The translations under genes and the position numbers were made by a program. A model generated the notes under the pieces. It saw only the letters and a program-made list of their open reading frames with translations. It made no database searches and was not told the DNA's origin. Of a stretch of 64,000 nt of DNA, positions 24,001 through 38,256 are shown one piece after another. The stretch's first letter is position 1; the number at the start of each line of letters is the position of its first letter. This stretch comes from Athripsodes cinereus (Eukaryota > Arthropoda > Insecta > Trichoptera > Leptoceridae): positions 16,201,384-16,265,383 of the forward strand of contig OX388317.1 in assembly GCA_947579605.1 (NCBI GenBank). The letters are read 5' to 3'.

Positions 24001-27000
24001 GATGTGTTTCCGATTGATAAATAATCGTTAAATATTCCCTACGATTAATATTTCTTTGAAATAAACAGTGTTTTATTTTATATAAGTATTTATTTTTTGT
24101 ACTTTTAAAGACTACCTACCGTATTGAGTTCAATATTTTTTAGTAAAAAATATTTGTTTTTGTTAGATAGAAAATACTTGAGATAAAAATAATAATATCA
24201 TAATTCAAAACCTCAAACAAAGTCCGAAAGGTTGTTAATACCTGATTCTATAAATCTTTTGCCGTGCAATTTGCTCAGTTGAGAAAATTTTTATCTTAGC
24301 CCTGTCTAGAAGAAACACAACATAAAGAAATAAAACCCAAAACTATATTTGGCAAGTGTTCAACACTGCGAAAATATTTTGCACAATATTTGACTGTAAT
24401 ATCACAAAACAACACCTAAATACTCAACAATATTGTTATTTAAAAAATAGCAGGTAATTTGCACTTTCAGTACAAGCATACAAAAGATAACAATAGAAAT
24501 ATTACACATAATATTTACAACCAAGGCGAACCAATTTACATAATATTATAAATGTAGGTATCAATGAAAATATTTGGCAAATAGGAGATCTTTGGGATCA
24601 TGGACATTTTGTAATAAACATAACATAATTTTAATATTTTGATTATTTTTTGAAATATGATTTTATTCACGTTTGTTTCTTTCAAATGAGATTGTATCAC
24701 TGGTGAATAATATTCTTCTTAGTTATGTTCACGAAATCAAAATGATGAAATAATTTCAGGAAGTAATAGCTCAGCTTATAAAGTCAATTGATATTCTCGT
24801 GCGATTACGTATTAAAAGAAAGCATGTTTTCGAATGCTTACTTTTATCAATATACTTAAAAACTTTTTTAGTAGATAAATGCATTACAATCTTATTTGTA
24901 AAAGACGTGTGGTGCTTATGTAGTGTAATAAATTTTATCGTTCTCTTATATTGGCTCGGAACTGTACCTACAGAAAATAATTTATTGAATTTTTCTGTTA
25001 CAAATAATATGTGGAGAATTTATTTCCCTAAACTCATGAATATAATTCAATATGTAAAGTGAAGTATTTTCCAAGTTTTGGTGAATAAGTGGTGCACATA
25101 CAAAGAGGTACTGTGAAGATAAATACGAATGAGGTATAGCAGTATTTGGAATACGCGGCCTTACACAGAAGAGCATATTCAGTGTACCTATGGATGTACT
25201 CAGTCGCATGGTAAGTTGGGCAATGTTGTGAGAGGAAGGCTTTATCAATATAGGATTTATGAGACATACATTCAAGGGTTCGATGAGCTGCTTTGAAAAA
25301 AGCATTTCAATATATTTTACAGACAAATTGTGCAAGAAATATGTAAAATAACATAATTTAAACAATAATAATATTATCGTTTCAATCTGGACATACTTTC
25401 TCGAGTTGTTTCATACAACCCATTTTTCAGAACGCATAAAAACCGATATAACTAAAGATCTTGTACGATAATGGCGATGATTACATGTTTTTTCCATATA
25501 AATATAAGATGTTAAATATAATTAAATCTATGTATTACGAACCTGTACATACTTTTTTCTTTGAATTTGTTTATTTTATTTTTCCAATAGGTACAACATT
25601 TTGATAATAAAATCCTTTCAAAAGAAAAATGATATTGGTAAATAAAAGAATAATTTCATTCACGAAAAAAAAATACTATTCACCCACTTAATATGTGGTT
25701 CTTTATTAAGTCGAGGAAAATATTGCATTCAAGTTGTTTATAAAAAAATATGAATATAAAGATGGTATTTGTCAAAAAATAAAACTTTTTTTGAGTAAGT
25801 TACAGAATTTTATGTTTTATCTTTATTGTACGATTGTCATCCGTTGGTCCATACCTACACCTACACCTCATAATATTATAATATACCAAATAATATGTAT
25901 TATTTTCACAAATATCTTATCACGTAGCAAACCTTCTTCTTGTGACTTTTGTATGAATGTATTTTTGTGGGAAAAGGAAAGACAAAGTGGCAGTAGTATG
26001 AAAGTTTGTTTCTGGAAACTTCATATGAAAACAATATTGTTTATTGTACAATTTACTTAGACATTATTATAAGGAATGTTTAAAACTTGAACTCATAATA
26101 TGTCAGATGAAATGTCGGTTCTTCGAAATATTTTATATAAATAGTGTTAGAAAATTAGGACTTGCTATAGGTATTCTTAAATATAACACAATATTACCGA
26201 TATATCAGAAACAAAGCCGGTATATTTTTCTTGCGTTTTTTTTCAGGTCTTTAAATTATCATTGACAAATTTGATATCAAGATGAGAAAATGCTTCTTAG
26301 GAAAATTTTTTTAACTAAGAATATGATTATATGTATTTCTGGCTTAAAAAATCACAATAATTTGCATATCAATTTGTTCATAGCGTGAAAAATGTTATAA
26401 TACCTACATAAAACTGTTATAAATCCGAGGAGTCCATGATAAAGAATGGCTCTCCTACACTAAGTCAACCGAGTCTCAAGACTCCAATCCAATTACGTGA
26501 GAAATGCTGTTAATTAGAACGAATAAATATATTTTTGCAGGGGGGGGATGCAAGATTTTTTTGTAAGTTATTTTTTACGACCGAACTAACAATACATATC
26601 TTGTAAATATATTCGCTAATAACTGAAAATAATACATAATAGTTCCTTACTTATTATAATCATGCTGTTATTTAGATATGTATCTACTCAGTAAAACATG
26701 CATTCTATTAAGATGATCATAAAAATTAATTGTAAAATTAATTATTTTAAGAAAATGACAAATTGAAATGCAGTTACGCATAAAAACTATGTTTTTATCA
26801 CAAAATAGCTTTTGGTTTGTTGTATATGTACAATACAGACTATTATATTATTATGATCAAGCTTATAAACGTAATAAAAATATGAAAACAAGTATGTAAT
26901 GTAGAATAATAATTGTATTATGTAATATAGAGATTATTGTATTTGAAGGAAGCATTGGTCTACTGCTATTAAGAATTCGTTCATATGGCATCGGGAATAA

Positions 27001-27120
27001 AAATTAAATATATTTAATTTTTAATAAAAGGAATGGTAATTTATATTTTAAATTTAAATATAGATATGTATTCTGCCAAAACTTTTTTTCCAAATAATAT
27101 GATAATCTTGATATAACGTA
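21040..27120. other. Long AT-rich stretch without a recognisable gene
   Basis: Apart from the stem-loop copy at 22583-22623 I see no feature. Frames of 60-127 codons at 21687, 23755, 24799, 24982 and 25734 are compositionally random and overlap each other on both strands. This could be intron or intergenic DNA. Confidence 0.45.
22583..22623 (-). repeat. Dispersed stem-loop motif, copy 2 (hammerhead-like core)
   Basis: On the minus strand it reads GCCTGATGAT, stem GAGAGT/GCTCTT with AGAA loop, then GAAAGTCAGCTCGC. Compared with copy 1, the C-G pair next to the loop has become T-G, so the stem is kept. Flanking sequence is not alignable, so the conserved part is short. Confidence 0.4.
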
Positions 27121-27199
27121 GAGGGAACAGCTTGCATCTTTTATTACATGCAGTAGGTTCACTGGCTACCGCTCTAGTGGGAGATGCCGTGATGGTATG
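27121..27199 (+). repeat. Retroposon tail, family B, 5'-truncated
   Basis: GAGGGAACAGCTTGCATC, TTACATGCAG, ACTGGCTACC and AGATGCCGTGATGGTATG follow the tail consensus in order; only the last 80 bp are present. Confidence 0.55.
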
Positions 27200-30100
27200 A
27201 AAAAATATTTTAAGATGAGTACTGATGAAACCAACATGCTTGGAAAATTAATCAACAAATTGATGCTAGAATTATGCCAAAACATTACAATCTACAATTA
27301 ACATTCTTTTTTTGTTCTTTTACTGTGTATGTTTCTGACCACTTAAAATGTATGAATATCGAGGATTATGTATTTAAAAGAATCACTCTCAAAACTCCTT
27401 TATATGCATTTGTAATGTCCCTATAATCCTCAATTTTCTAGAAGTTTCAGTGTAAGTATCTACACATATATACTTGTGTTATTTCAGACTTTTACATTTA
27501 ATGTCGTACACTATTCAATACGAAGCGAGGCCGTATTCAGTATGAAAGATATAAGTTTAAATACCTATAAATACTCATGAAATTTTCTGTAAAGATTCTT
27601 GACCTTTTAACTGTCTGGCTACGATTGTCGACTCCTTACATAAGAATTAATTCGAGTTGGTTTGCAAAATTTTAGATTCCAATATTCGGCTCGAAACATA
27701 TAAACTTTATGTAACATTTTTCAGAAGCATTTGTAAATTGGACAATTAATTATTGTATTTGTTTCTGATTTTATACTTTATTTATTTTATTTTTAATGTC
27801 TTCCAACTCTTTGAAAAGATCCTGAAATTTCATGGATTATTTATTGTAATTGTTTCAGTTTTGTATTCCGAAATAACAAATCGCTAAGTATATATCAATA
27901 ATTGAAAAACAGAATAAAGTTGTGATTTTCAGTGACTGTATTCCGAAGTAACAAATCGCTAAGATAGTATATATGGAGTTTTTAATAGTAAGAGTTTGTG
28001 AGCATCTAAAAAATATACTTCATACATTTACATCAATAAAATATATAAAAACAAAATTTTAAAATTTTGTGTCAGGGTAAAAAGAAAGAAAAGTTCGCTT
28101 TTCAATTTTAATTAACAGGTAATTGAAACACAAAATAACGTTGTTAAATTCAGTATGTGTGGATGTATCAAAACTATAATACTAGGTTATATATTTCAAT
28201 AATCGTTCATAATCATATCATGAAACAGATTTTCATAACAAAACAATGAATTAAAACATCGGAACTGTGAAAAACAACACACCTATGTTAATTATAATAT
28301 AAATGTGATTCGTATTTTGGAAACATTTTGATGCATTTATTTTAATTGAAATGAATATACTGCAGCACAATTTTTATTATTTAAAAACAATTATTATTAC
28401 ATTACGTTTTCATCATATATTTTTTTCTCTTTTTTTAATACAATTTATAATAAACAGATTATTTTTTTCGAACGTAAATTAATCTTCCCTTGTTCACAAA
28501 CCATTCTCGCTTATTGAAAATGAAATGTCATCGATTAATTAGCGTTGCCTTTGTGTTTGTTTTTTTAATGTATATTTTTATTAAATCAAGTAGGTATCTA
28601 CTGATGATAGGGATGCGGTGAAGTTAATACAGAATTAAATATTTATCACGTTTTTGTAGACATTAAAAGACCATAAAAAATAATATTGGAGAATAGATTC
28701 AATACAAATAATGTATGATCCAGAAAACATTATTTTGATAGATATACTAAATAATAATGAATCCATATAGAATAGTGTTTGATTACATAATTTTTTGTTG
28801 CTAAGTTTAACGTTAGTGTGATTTGGTTTTATAAATGTTTTTTCTATTCACACATCAGGGATAAATACTGTAAAAGTGTAAATTGAATAAATAATTTAAA
28901 AAGCAAAATAAAGTTTAATAAGAAAATTAAATATACTTAATTTCAATTACATACAAAAATAGGACGACACACAATTATAAATAAATGTTTATTTATACAA
29001 AAAATGGACGTCACAAAACATAAAAACACAAAAGGACGACACATAATTGTAAATAAATGTTAATGGAAACAAAAAATGGACGTCACAAAAGACACATAAG
29101 GACACACATTTACACACAGACGATCACAGAACTGAATACACATATTTGGACACCACATAAAAAAGAAACATATGAAGCAATAACAAAATACAAACAAAGT
29201 TTATTTAATGTATAGTAGGTATCACTCGTAGAGGAAGGTTGTTATTGGAATAGTTTTCAAGGATTTTTCAACAAAGTGGAATGTCTTTCACAGATAAAAT
29301 TTACATCGATTTTTATAACAATAGGGGATTATAAACAAGAGGTTTAGTGTCAATAAAATTATATAGGGCAATTTACTGAAATACCATGTTACACGAAAAA
29401 ATGATGTTGTGGTTACAAGTTATTGATTTATTTATACATGATTAGTACATTGAATAAAATATTTTTGACTTTCGTTGTCTTCGAAAATAGTTTCCAAGTC
29501 GATCTATTCGGCCAATTGTAATTTTAATTAGGTATTAAAATATCATTACTTTGCGTCTTTTTTTAAGAGATCCTGTGGGTCAATTTGTGAGTGAATTTTT
29601 TTTTTAAGGTATAATCACATTATAGCAATGGAAGTCCTCGGGGTGATTTTATTATTTTTGTACGAAAGTAGAATAGGATATTATTACCTGAGTGTGTGTT
29701 GTGAACCCTTCTCTGGTTATGTGTACCTACCTAACAGAACCGGGGATGCATCAGAGTCAGTAGCCGGCGGCCACAAAATAAATTGATTTAACCTCAAAAT
29801 AATGTGCTCGTCGCCAATTATTACACCGGACATTATATATAGGTAGATACATTTTTATACAACTCTATAGATGTATAATATATGTATTATTACTAAGTAC
29901 TGCAGTGCAGACAATCTCTAAGTACTCATCTTACAAACATTCTAGAATTCAGGTTGATTACAATAGTAATGTGTTTGAAAAAAAGCAAAAATTTTTTCAC
30001 GTAATATGTTTATTTAAGACAACTCACAAAAAGACACGAATAAAAAAACTTCAACTTTTATGAACGATTTCGATATTTTTGTAAACTATGATATTTTTCG

Positions 30101-30855
30101 GTTTATAATATAAAATTATTTCATAGATTTTTACTCCTTTAGGAAAGAATGCACACAATTATGTTTAATTTTTTATTATAATGATGCTTTCATAAAAAAA
30201 ACAGATCTAAAGACAGTTTTGATAAATAAGGGGTATCAAAATGGTGTAAAATATTCTAACACTTTGAGAATTTCAGCAGTGCGTTCATATCCATACTGTA
30301 GGGAAGCGTACCACTGTTTATGTTTCATGTTATATCGATAATGTTTTTACAATACACATCGGTATAATATCGATAAATTGAGTCGGCATTGTTAATGTGG
30401 TCGCATGAATATCAAACAGTCAAAATTGATAAAGCCAACCAATCACTTTTGGCATTAATAAACGTTAAAAATATTAATACATACAGCTCGTTGGGGTCGG
30501 TTCGGTCAATTAAGTAAGTATACAAAGTAGATCGGTACATTATGTTTTATATCAAAATATATAATTTGTACAACAAGCAGGTAATTACGACAGTTATATT
30601 TAATGTGTACTGTTATATTTTTGCTTTTCCAAAACTGTTGGGCATCTTTCGGCGAAGCTCAAAATTTTTATGTTATTCTATTTTTTTTACTATTATTTAA
30701 GAGTTAATCAGCAGACATTTTATTTTTCAATTGTATTGAAAATAATCTAAATGTATGGCATTACTTATGAAGAGTATTTACCAAAATTCATAAAAAAAGA
30801 ATCTTGATATGAGTCTGTCGGTTAAGATTTTAGCTTGTATCGAATCATGTAGATT
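27200..30855. other. AT-rich, no gene seen
   Basis: Besides the 72-bp tandem repeat at 28961-29100, there is a short direct repeat TATTCCGAARTAACAAATCG at about 27867 and 27939. The segment near 28500-28560 (ATCGATTAATTAGCG, CCTTTGTG) resembles homeodomain and Sox sites, but I cannot show it is regulatory. Confidence 0.4.
28961..29100 (+). repeat. 72-bp tandem repeat, about two copies
   Basis: AGGACGACACACAATTATAA...AAAAAATGGACGTCACAAAA (28961) recurs from 29033 with a few changes. The inner motifs GGACGACAC and GGACGTCAC are themselves related. Confidence 0.75.
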
Positions 30856-30858
30856 CAG

Positions 30859-31060
30859 CAGGGTTACTCTTGACAAAATCTAAACACGATCTGAATCTTA
30901 ATCATACGACGCGCGAAGTGACTATTGGCCAAAAATATGTGCTTACCGATCGCGCGGTAACGGTAGCGCGGTGTTTTTGACCATAGTCCCTTCGTGCGTC
31001 GTATGATCAAGATCAAGACTAGATTAAGATCGTATTTAGATTGTTTCAAGAGTAGCCCTG
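30859..31060. mobile_element. Foldback MITE, Harbinger-like, CAG target duplication
   Basis: The two halves are an imperfect inverted repeat of about 80 bp per arm (left arm from CAGGGTTACTCTTGA, right arm ending TCAAGAGTAGCCCTG) with one 10-11-base gap. A GC-rich core, CCGATCGCGCGGTAACGG, lies at the centre. CAG flanks both sides (30856-30858, 31061-31063). The end sequence CAGGGTTAYTCTTGA is shared with the 3.9-kb element at 44719-48590. No coding capacity, so it must depend on a transposase supplied elsewhere. Confidence 0.8.
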
Positions 31061-31136
31061 CAGATCCTACCCGACGGACTCCTATATACCACTTTATCGG
31101 GAACTTAATTATATTTTTTTATTTATTTATGACTCA

Positions 31137-31321
31137 GATCTTTGGAGGCTGTGGGAGAGGGCAGAAGACCGGTGGGCCGCCCTAGAAGAAGTTGGCAAGG
31201 ACACGTGTCGAACTAGTGTGTTGAAAGGCTTGGTTTGTAGTAGCCAGAGGTCCTGGAAACGGCGGTGGACAGGGATCTCTGGAGGAGGTATCTAGGTGAA
31301 ATGGCCCCCCGACCCAACTAG
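31137..31321 (+). pseudogene. LINE C-terminus relic (GRP-RR-W / DRDLWRR type)
   Basis: EGRRPVGRPRRSWQGHV, an in-frame stop, then VLETAVDRDLWRRYLGEMAP and a stop at 31319-31321. The order GRPRRSW followed by DRDLWRRYLGE is the conserved C-terminal end of insect endonuclease/reverse-transcriptase LINEs, distinct from families A and B here. At least one stop or frameshift separates the blocks. Confidence 0.75.
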
Positions 31322-32530
31322 AACATGGGGAAGAAGATATATGCATGTATGTTTTAAATTTATGAGAATTTTTGAGCTAATTCATTTGAAATATAAACAT
31401 ATGTATTTAGGCACACCAGTGCATATTTTGAAGAATATATGTCCTTTTTTGATTTTTTTTATATGATATACCTATATGTCAATAGTGAGGCAAAAACTTT
31501 ACAATGTATTCAAAGTAGCTGATAAAAAAGGATGCTTCGAGAATTAAGACATTTCTTCAATGAATTATCGACTCAAAGAAATGAAACTCTTCAGTACAAA
31601 TACTATACCTACCAATGTACTTATTTACAGATAATGGCACAAGGTATTAATACAGAACAGTTGTAGGTACTCGTACAGCAACGACTGTTTGTCCCCCACA
31701 TTGAATTGTATTGTATTGTTAGGCGTGTAATGCGATGTGTTTAAGCATTTCTTCTAATTGCTATAAACGTTTATCACCATCGTATAATATAGTCTTCACA
31801 ACCTAACCAGCGAACTCAGAAAAGAAATTATATTTACAAATTCAAACATTATAATATGTGTCAAATTCTGAAGTATTTATATTTATCTAATACATCGATC
31901 CACCAAAAAATATAAGTAGAAATATTGATCTAAGTACTTTAATGCAATGAATTGAAATTAATATATTCTATAGTAATGATTTTGTTAATTAAAATTACAT
32001 GCATTTGAATTAATACTCGCACGTGTTAATTTACTTCTTGTCTCGTAATAAAAGTGAGATGGATTGAAGCATTAATTTAGCTAAAAGAAGATGTTTATAC
32101 AATGAGCCTCCCATTTGGCATATTTTTATTTTTATTAAATTCCTCTTTGTTTGCGTTTCAGCAAATATTTATCTATTTATTTTATCATCGTCATATCAAA
32201 TGATAATACTATTTCTTGTACAGTGTAGGTACTGTTTGTGAAAAAATGTACAATAATTTTACTGTTGAAAATTTATATTTGACATAAATTTATCAAATAT
32301 ACAATTAATTTAATATAGCAGGGACATGGTTTAAGTAGGATTGAATTGCACGTACACAAGTATGCAGGTAGTAAATTCAAAGTATGATAGAGGGTAGGTA
32401 ATGGCAGTACAAAGGTATTACTCAACCAGGGCGGGTTTACAAACACAAAGGGCTTTCCGCATGATGACCCATGAGCGACTGACTGATTCTATGGTGATGA
32501 CCATTTCTAACTGTGTAAACTCAATATATA

Positions 32531-32568
32531 TCTATCTATACCATCACGGCATCTGCCACTACTAAAGA
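32531..32568 (-). repeat. Retroposon tail fragment, family B end
   Basis: On the minus strand the end reads AGTGGCAGATGCCGTGATGG followed by TATAGATAGATA. Only the terminal 38 bp are recognisable; the tail is TAGA-based as in the copy at 60721. Confidence 0.45.
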
Positions 32569-32707
32569 CGTATTATCTTATGTCTACTTGTTTTAGGAAA
32601 ATTATATCCGTGACAACCTACATGCCCATCCTTACACAGTATCATTAGAATATATGTCCAATAATAGGGGAAAAATATAATGTTCCATATCTATTTTAGT
32701 AAGTAGG

Positions 32708-32765
32708 TTCTTTTTATTTATTACCGGCAATCCACTCGTAACGAGTGATTTGTGAAATAGGTTCT
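32708..32765 (-). repeat. Diverged copy of the AAT-tailed retroposon 3' end
   Basis: Minus strand: CACAAATCACTCGTTACGAG, TGGATTGCCGGTAATAAATAAA. It aligns with CACAAATCGTCCCACAAGGGACGGGTTGCCGTAATCTTATAAAT of the element at 14245-14496. The hairpin stem is kept although its sequence differs. Confidence 0.45.
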
Positions 32766-35700
32766 TATATATTTTATTTAGTTTCTCCCTGAGAATCCAA
32801 TATGAATTAAATGGAGTATTCACCACTATGATTTTAGTTCTCTAATTACGTTTTGTTACAATACGATATATTTTAAAATTCATGATGATCAATTTCTTCC
32901 ACAAAATGAGTTTTTTTATTATGTTATATATTTTTTTTACAGTTTCGTATTCGTGTTTTAGTGTGTAATATATATGAACAAAGGCGTATCATATGCGAAA
33001 ATCATACAATTACGTAAAGTCCAAGTTCAGAAAGCATGTATGATAAAAATTCTGTTTAATTAAAAGTGAGCGATAATGTCTGTAGTACTAAAAATAATAG
33101 AGGTATAAAAGCAGTGAGAGAGAGGAACTGCTAAGGAATTAAAAATACTTAAGAGCCTTTGAAAAACCATCTTTCCTTTTATCAAAGTGAAGGCGCTTAT
33201 TTATAATACATAATGTAATACCCAGTAGTACATTTCCTGGCTATTTTAATGCGTCGTCGTGTATTTTTATATGTAAATTTTGCTTTTACGTAAAAGATCT
33301 GGCGACGGTTCCCTCTTAGTCGTGTCATTACCAATGCAGTAGTAGTAACAAACACAGCAAAAAGCCTGCCTAGATTGTGAAAAAAATTCAGTAAAAAAAT
33401 CACAGCAGAAAAAAATATGTAAAAGCAACCCGCAGCAGCCCTGATAAAATGAAAATAAGACACACTAGCTGCTAAGAAGAAATCTTTTTCAGTGGAGTGC
33501 TATTTTATCAAATGGTATGAAAAAGAGTTTTCTGTTTTAATATAATACTTATACAGTAAATACACTTTACAGGATTTTATTGCCTGAAAAAAGACAAGGT
33601 ACTGAACAATTATGTTTGCATACAAAATTCACCATAATATTTTTGATGACATTGTTTCGGATTTTCTTTTTGTCGATGACTTTCACATCATTAAATGTAT
33701 CACATATAACATGGGACTTTTCTGATATTTTTTTTCAATATTAATACATTTTATTTTTGTCAGAGATCAAATCTCTTTTTAACATAGGACAAGCCAATTT
33801 AATACAGTCGATTTCGAGTGTGACTTCGCTAAAGACTGTATCGCATGAGTTAAAATAAATGTTAAACAGATAAGTATAAAATTTCGTTACACGATCATGC
33901 TTCTTATTTAATTTACTTAATCTTTTCCCGTGAAGGTAAAAATAATTTTATGGAATATAAATAATATTATTTGGAAGAATGATCACAGCCTTCTTTGACG
34001 ATTGGCAAGCCATTTGAACAAATATAATAAGAAACAAGATAACAAGGAAGAAGCAGGCAATATACATACATAATATAATTTGTATATCTTTCTTAAGGTA
34101 TTATACATACAAACACTCTCAGCCTTAATGCATAGTATGACACATTTTTGAAAGCATTCGATATACAGTTAAGCAATATATCGAACAAAATATATATTTG
34201 ACACATGAAATGCAGTTTTTGCAACCGTCATCGAAAACTTTATATAGATTTATAATTAATTTATATTTAAATCTATTTTTTTAATCTAGTGGGATGTACC
34301 TACCTACTATTTTTCCGCTATGATTTCTGTCTAAAACAAATATGAAAATTTTGAAATATCGAAGCTACAAGCGCAATAAAACAAGTCTAGTGTTAATATT
34401 TGATGTTTTCTCCTACATTTCATAACTATTTAAGTAATTATTAATTTATACTAATTAGTAATTTATAATTTAAAGTCTCCTTATATTAATTGTACTTCGT
34501 AGGATATTTTTAAATATTGATGGATATAATTATATCCGATTAATAAAATATAATGAATAATAATAACGTAGAAATTGTCGTGCTGAATTGAATAATATAA
34601 TTATTTGAACGTGCATTGATATCAGAAGACAACATAATAATATAATCAAAGACCTTTATAATATACCTAGACAAGTAACGCGGTACTAATTTCCTCAGAA
34701 AACATGTTCCAAAATTAACAAAAACACAATAAAAATTTACTGTTTATTTCCATAACATTAAGGTGCTTATGGTATTTTTTGCTCCAATATGAAAGTTTTG
34801 TACATTCTTTATTCCTGACAAAATCAGAAAGGAACCTTTTTGAACCAACAATTAATTAGGACTGATTGATATGAAATTATTTTGTTTTCCTTTGAATTTG
34901 TAGTCTGTACTTTGCAAATAATGTCGCTAAAGAGGAATATTTGAAAAAATATAGTTGAGAAATTTTACCTACAAATTAATGTGTTAAAAGTTGAGATTAA
35001 TGTTTTTTACTATTATTTAAATATCCATACAAAAAACTACCCAAAAAATTACATCTGACTATTTTAATTATATACATCAATTCCGGTCAATTTTGTATTA
35101 GCAAAATAATACGCGAACCTAAATTGTGATAAGTTTACTTCAATTGCATAAATTATAAAGGATCACAAAGGCCCTTTTAGATGTCAAATGTTTAATTAAT
35201 GAGTTAATTAAATAATATTATAATGTGGGCGCTAATGTGTCATTAATCGATTCAATGGTTCTATTGTTGTTTAATCGTGTTAATAATTTGGTTACACCTT
35301 CATAATGGACTGGGAATCACATATTCTAGATACATAATAGATTCAATAAAATAATACTTAGTTATAGAATAGAATAGGATTAGCTTTTACCGTTACAAAA
35401 GTATCCTCGTTAATATGCGGTGGTAGTAAAAGCATTTATAAAATGATAGTTCTATAGGTTATAAGTTAAATTATGTTGACTAAAGGTTGATAGATTGATA
35501 GCTATAAAATATCTCAATTAATATAAGTTATAGACATACAACAAAAATATATTGAATAGCTTCTGTATCAATGAATCTGGTTATATTTTTGACTGTAAAA
35601 AGAAAAAGCTTTTTACAGCTCGTACTTATAATTAAATAATTAACATGATAGGCTTACTTACTAAAATACGAATAGTTCCTTAAGATTTCACTATAATATT

Positions 35701-36104
35701 TTTATGAAGGCTCAATCTACATCCAAAATACAGACTGACATTTTGTTTTACTTTATACATTATACTTTATACATACAAATATAATCTTTTTAATGTTTTA
35801 CATAGTATCACATCTACTGCTATTCTCTAATACTGATGAATAAGATATTTATTTTATTCTATGAAATTTACCAACAAAGCAAGATACATGATTTATTTTA
35901 AATTCTTTATTTTAAGTTCCAGAGAAATATTTTATTCTTATATAAATTTGTTGTGGGATTGAAATTCTTTGATAATTAAATTTGAAAGTATAATATATAT
36001 AAAGAAAATTAATATGGTGTAAATGTTTTTAATTTAACATTTTTCTAATAAAAATGTTACGCTGATTCATTCATTCTAGTTCATTTTTTATAATTCTTCA
36101 TTCG

Positions 36105-36172
36105 TTCCTCTTTCTTCAATTCTTTTCAATTCTTCAATTCAATTCTCTTCAATTCTTCAATTCTTCAACCCT
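36105..36172 (+). repeat. Imperfect TTCAATTC simple repeat
   Basis: Repeated TTCAATTC/TTCTTCAATTC units in a pyrimidine-rich run. Confidence 0.8.
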
Positions 36173-36776
36173 TCCTAATTCATAGACCAAAATGATCCGG
36201 GCTTAAATTCTAAAATAACCTAGTAAAATAGAAAGAGTAGATTCATTGAATTGAATTATTATAAATACATGCTACATACACGCAAACTACTAAACAAGCA
36301 ACTAAACAATATTTGAATTTTAGTTTAACTCTACAGACTACTGCACAAAACCTTTAAATTTAAAAATTCAATAAATAATTTTTAATAAATATGTATGTTT
36401 ATAATCTTATCCTTCAGACACGGCAAACTAAAAAGTAAAAAGAAAACTCTGGAGAATGTAGATGTATTCAAAGGACTGTTAAAGAATATATTGTTCGTGA
36501 GGAGTTGTGATTCTTAAATGAGCCCTTACCGTAGTTTTTTCACAAAACGGCATATTTATTTTGAAAGAAATGTATGTATAGTTAATTTTTATTAATAAAA
36601 TCAGCACATTGTTCTATTTTTTTAATATCTACTCGTATTTTGTTTGTTTGATGTTCTGAACTTGGTGACGAACTGAAACTTGTTCTGTGTGGTTTTGATT
36701 TTTAATAATTGGTTATTTATTTTAAATTAAAATTACTTATGTTCATTCTGTAAACACTTCGTATTATTTTTATATT

Positions 36777-36925
36777 TCTTTTCGACGCACTCTTTTGAAT
36801 GTCAAAACTTCATGAGATTTTTGATTAGTCAAACAATATATCAGTTCATTTACAAGCAACATTGCACATAGAGTTTTTTTATGTGACATAATATAATTTT
36901 AATTCTAATTATTTTTTTTAGGTTC
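36777..36925 (+). repeat. Diverged single monomer related to the 165-bp satellite
   Basis: CGACGCACTCTTTTGAATGTC, CAATATATCAGTTCATTTACAAGCAACATT and ATAATTTTAATTCTAATTATTT follow the satellite monomer in order (GATGCACTTTATCGAATGTC, CAATATAAATCAGTTCC, AACAAGAAACATT, AAAATTTTAATTAAC). Similarity is by eye and gapped. Confidence 0.4.
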
Positions 36926-38256
36926 TGTTGTGTTGTTCAAAATTGTATATTTATTTATCTTTCTACACGATGATATTCCAAACAAACTCATTTCGCTACA
37001 CAGTAGTCCATTTTCAAACAGATGTTAATATTCTCATAAAGACAAATTTAATATTTATTATACTTCAGAGTTAGTTTTATCTGGTCAATTATTTTAAGAT
37101 AAAAATTTAATGTAGGTACTATATTAATTGCTCTTCATTAGAATAATTCTTACACACATTAAATTTTAAATGTTGAATACTGAATATAAATAGTTCTTTT
37201 AATGTGAATACACGATGGCCACTGAATATGTATGTAAAATGCCCATATTTTTTTGTCTTAAACTTAATTTATATCACTTTTATGTCTCTTAGTTGTATAC
37301 AATTAAACTTATTATCGACTTATTATTTCAACATACTTATTTGCAATGAAACACAATAAATTAATGTTATTTGTTAATTATTTTCTGTATATGACTTAGT
37401 TCTCTACTAGGTATATTAATATCGTTAGTTATTAATATCGCTTATTTTAATTTTTAAAAGTGTTATAACTATTTATTATTTCATAATTCTTATCTCACTA
37501 GTTATATAGTCCATTTCTTTTTCATATTTGACGGCACACGTAAATATATATCTTGTATAAGACGGATATTTAATACAATGAAATAGCTGATATCTTTAAT
37601 AATACTTTTACTGCTTTTATACATCTTATTTTATATTTAAATATTTATAAATAAGTTAAACATTTTAAAATATTAATTATTGTCCGGAGTTGTTTTGTAA
37701 ACATTTGTCCTTTGAGTTATATAAATAATTAATCCTAAAACGATAGACATATTTATTTGGTTTTATATTCACTGATATAAACATAATTTTTTGATTGTTA
37801 GGTTTTTATATAATTATATATTTAAATAAAGTGTTTCCTCGGCACCAGCACTACGTTCTACTAATTTGTTTGAATTGTGATAATTAATATTTTATCTTAA
37901 TTTTTTTTTTATATTTTTATTAAAATTTTATTTCATATATACAGTAATAAGCCACAAACAGGAATAAACTAAGCAAAAAGTTAAAATAAAATTTAAATAC
38001 AATAATGATGATCTTGCATGTATTCCATATAAATAATAAATGAAGAAATTAGAAATTTATGTACGGAAAAAAAATGACCACTATATTGTTACACATTAAT
38101 TTAAATGTAAAAATAAATTAACTAAAATTAGGAGGAATTTGAAATATATATTTAAAATTAAATTAAACATTATTTACATGTAGGATGCATATTGGATGTC
38201 AGAAAATAAGAAAATTACGAATAATGGGAAAAAATACGTTTACTTTGAATTTCATG

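Noticed and set aside
25268..25285. GGTTCGATGAG as a pol III B box
   Set aside because: Does not match the CC end of the box and has no A box upstream; no tRNA fold.
24982..25365. 127-codon minus-strand frame overlapping another minus frame and a plus frame
   Set aside because: Mutually overlapping frames without motifs; composition typical of random AT-rich DNA.
25734..26060. 108-codon plus-strand frame
   Set aside because: No domain or repeat similarity; chance frame.
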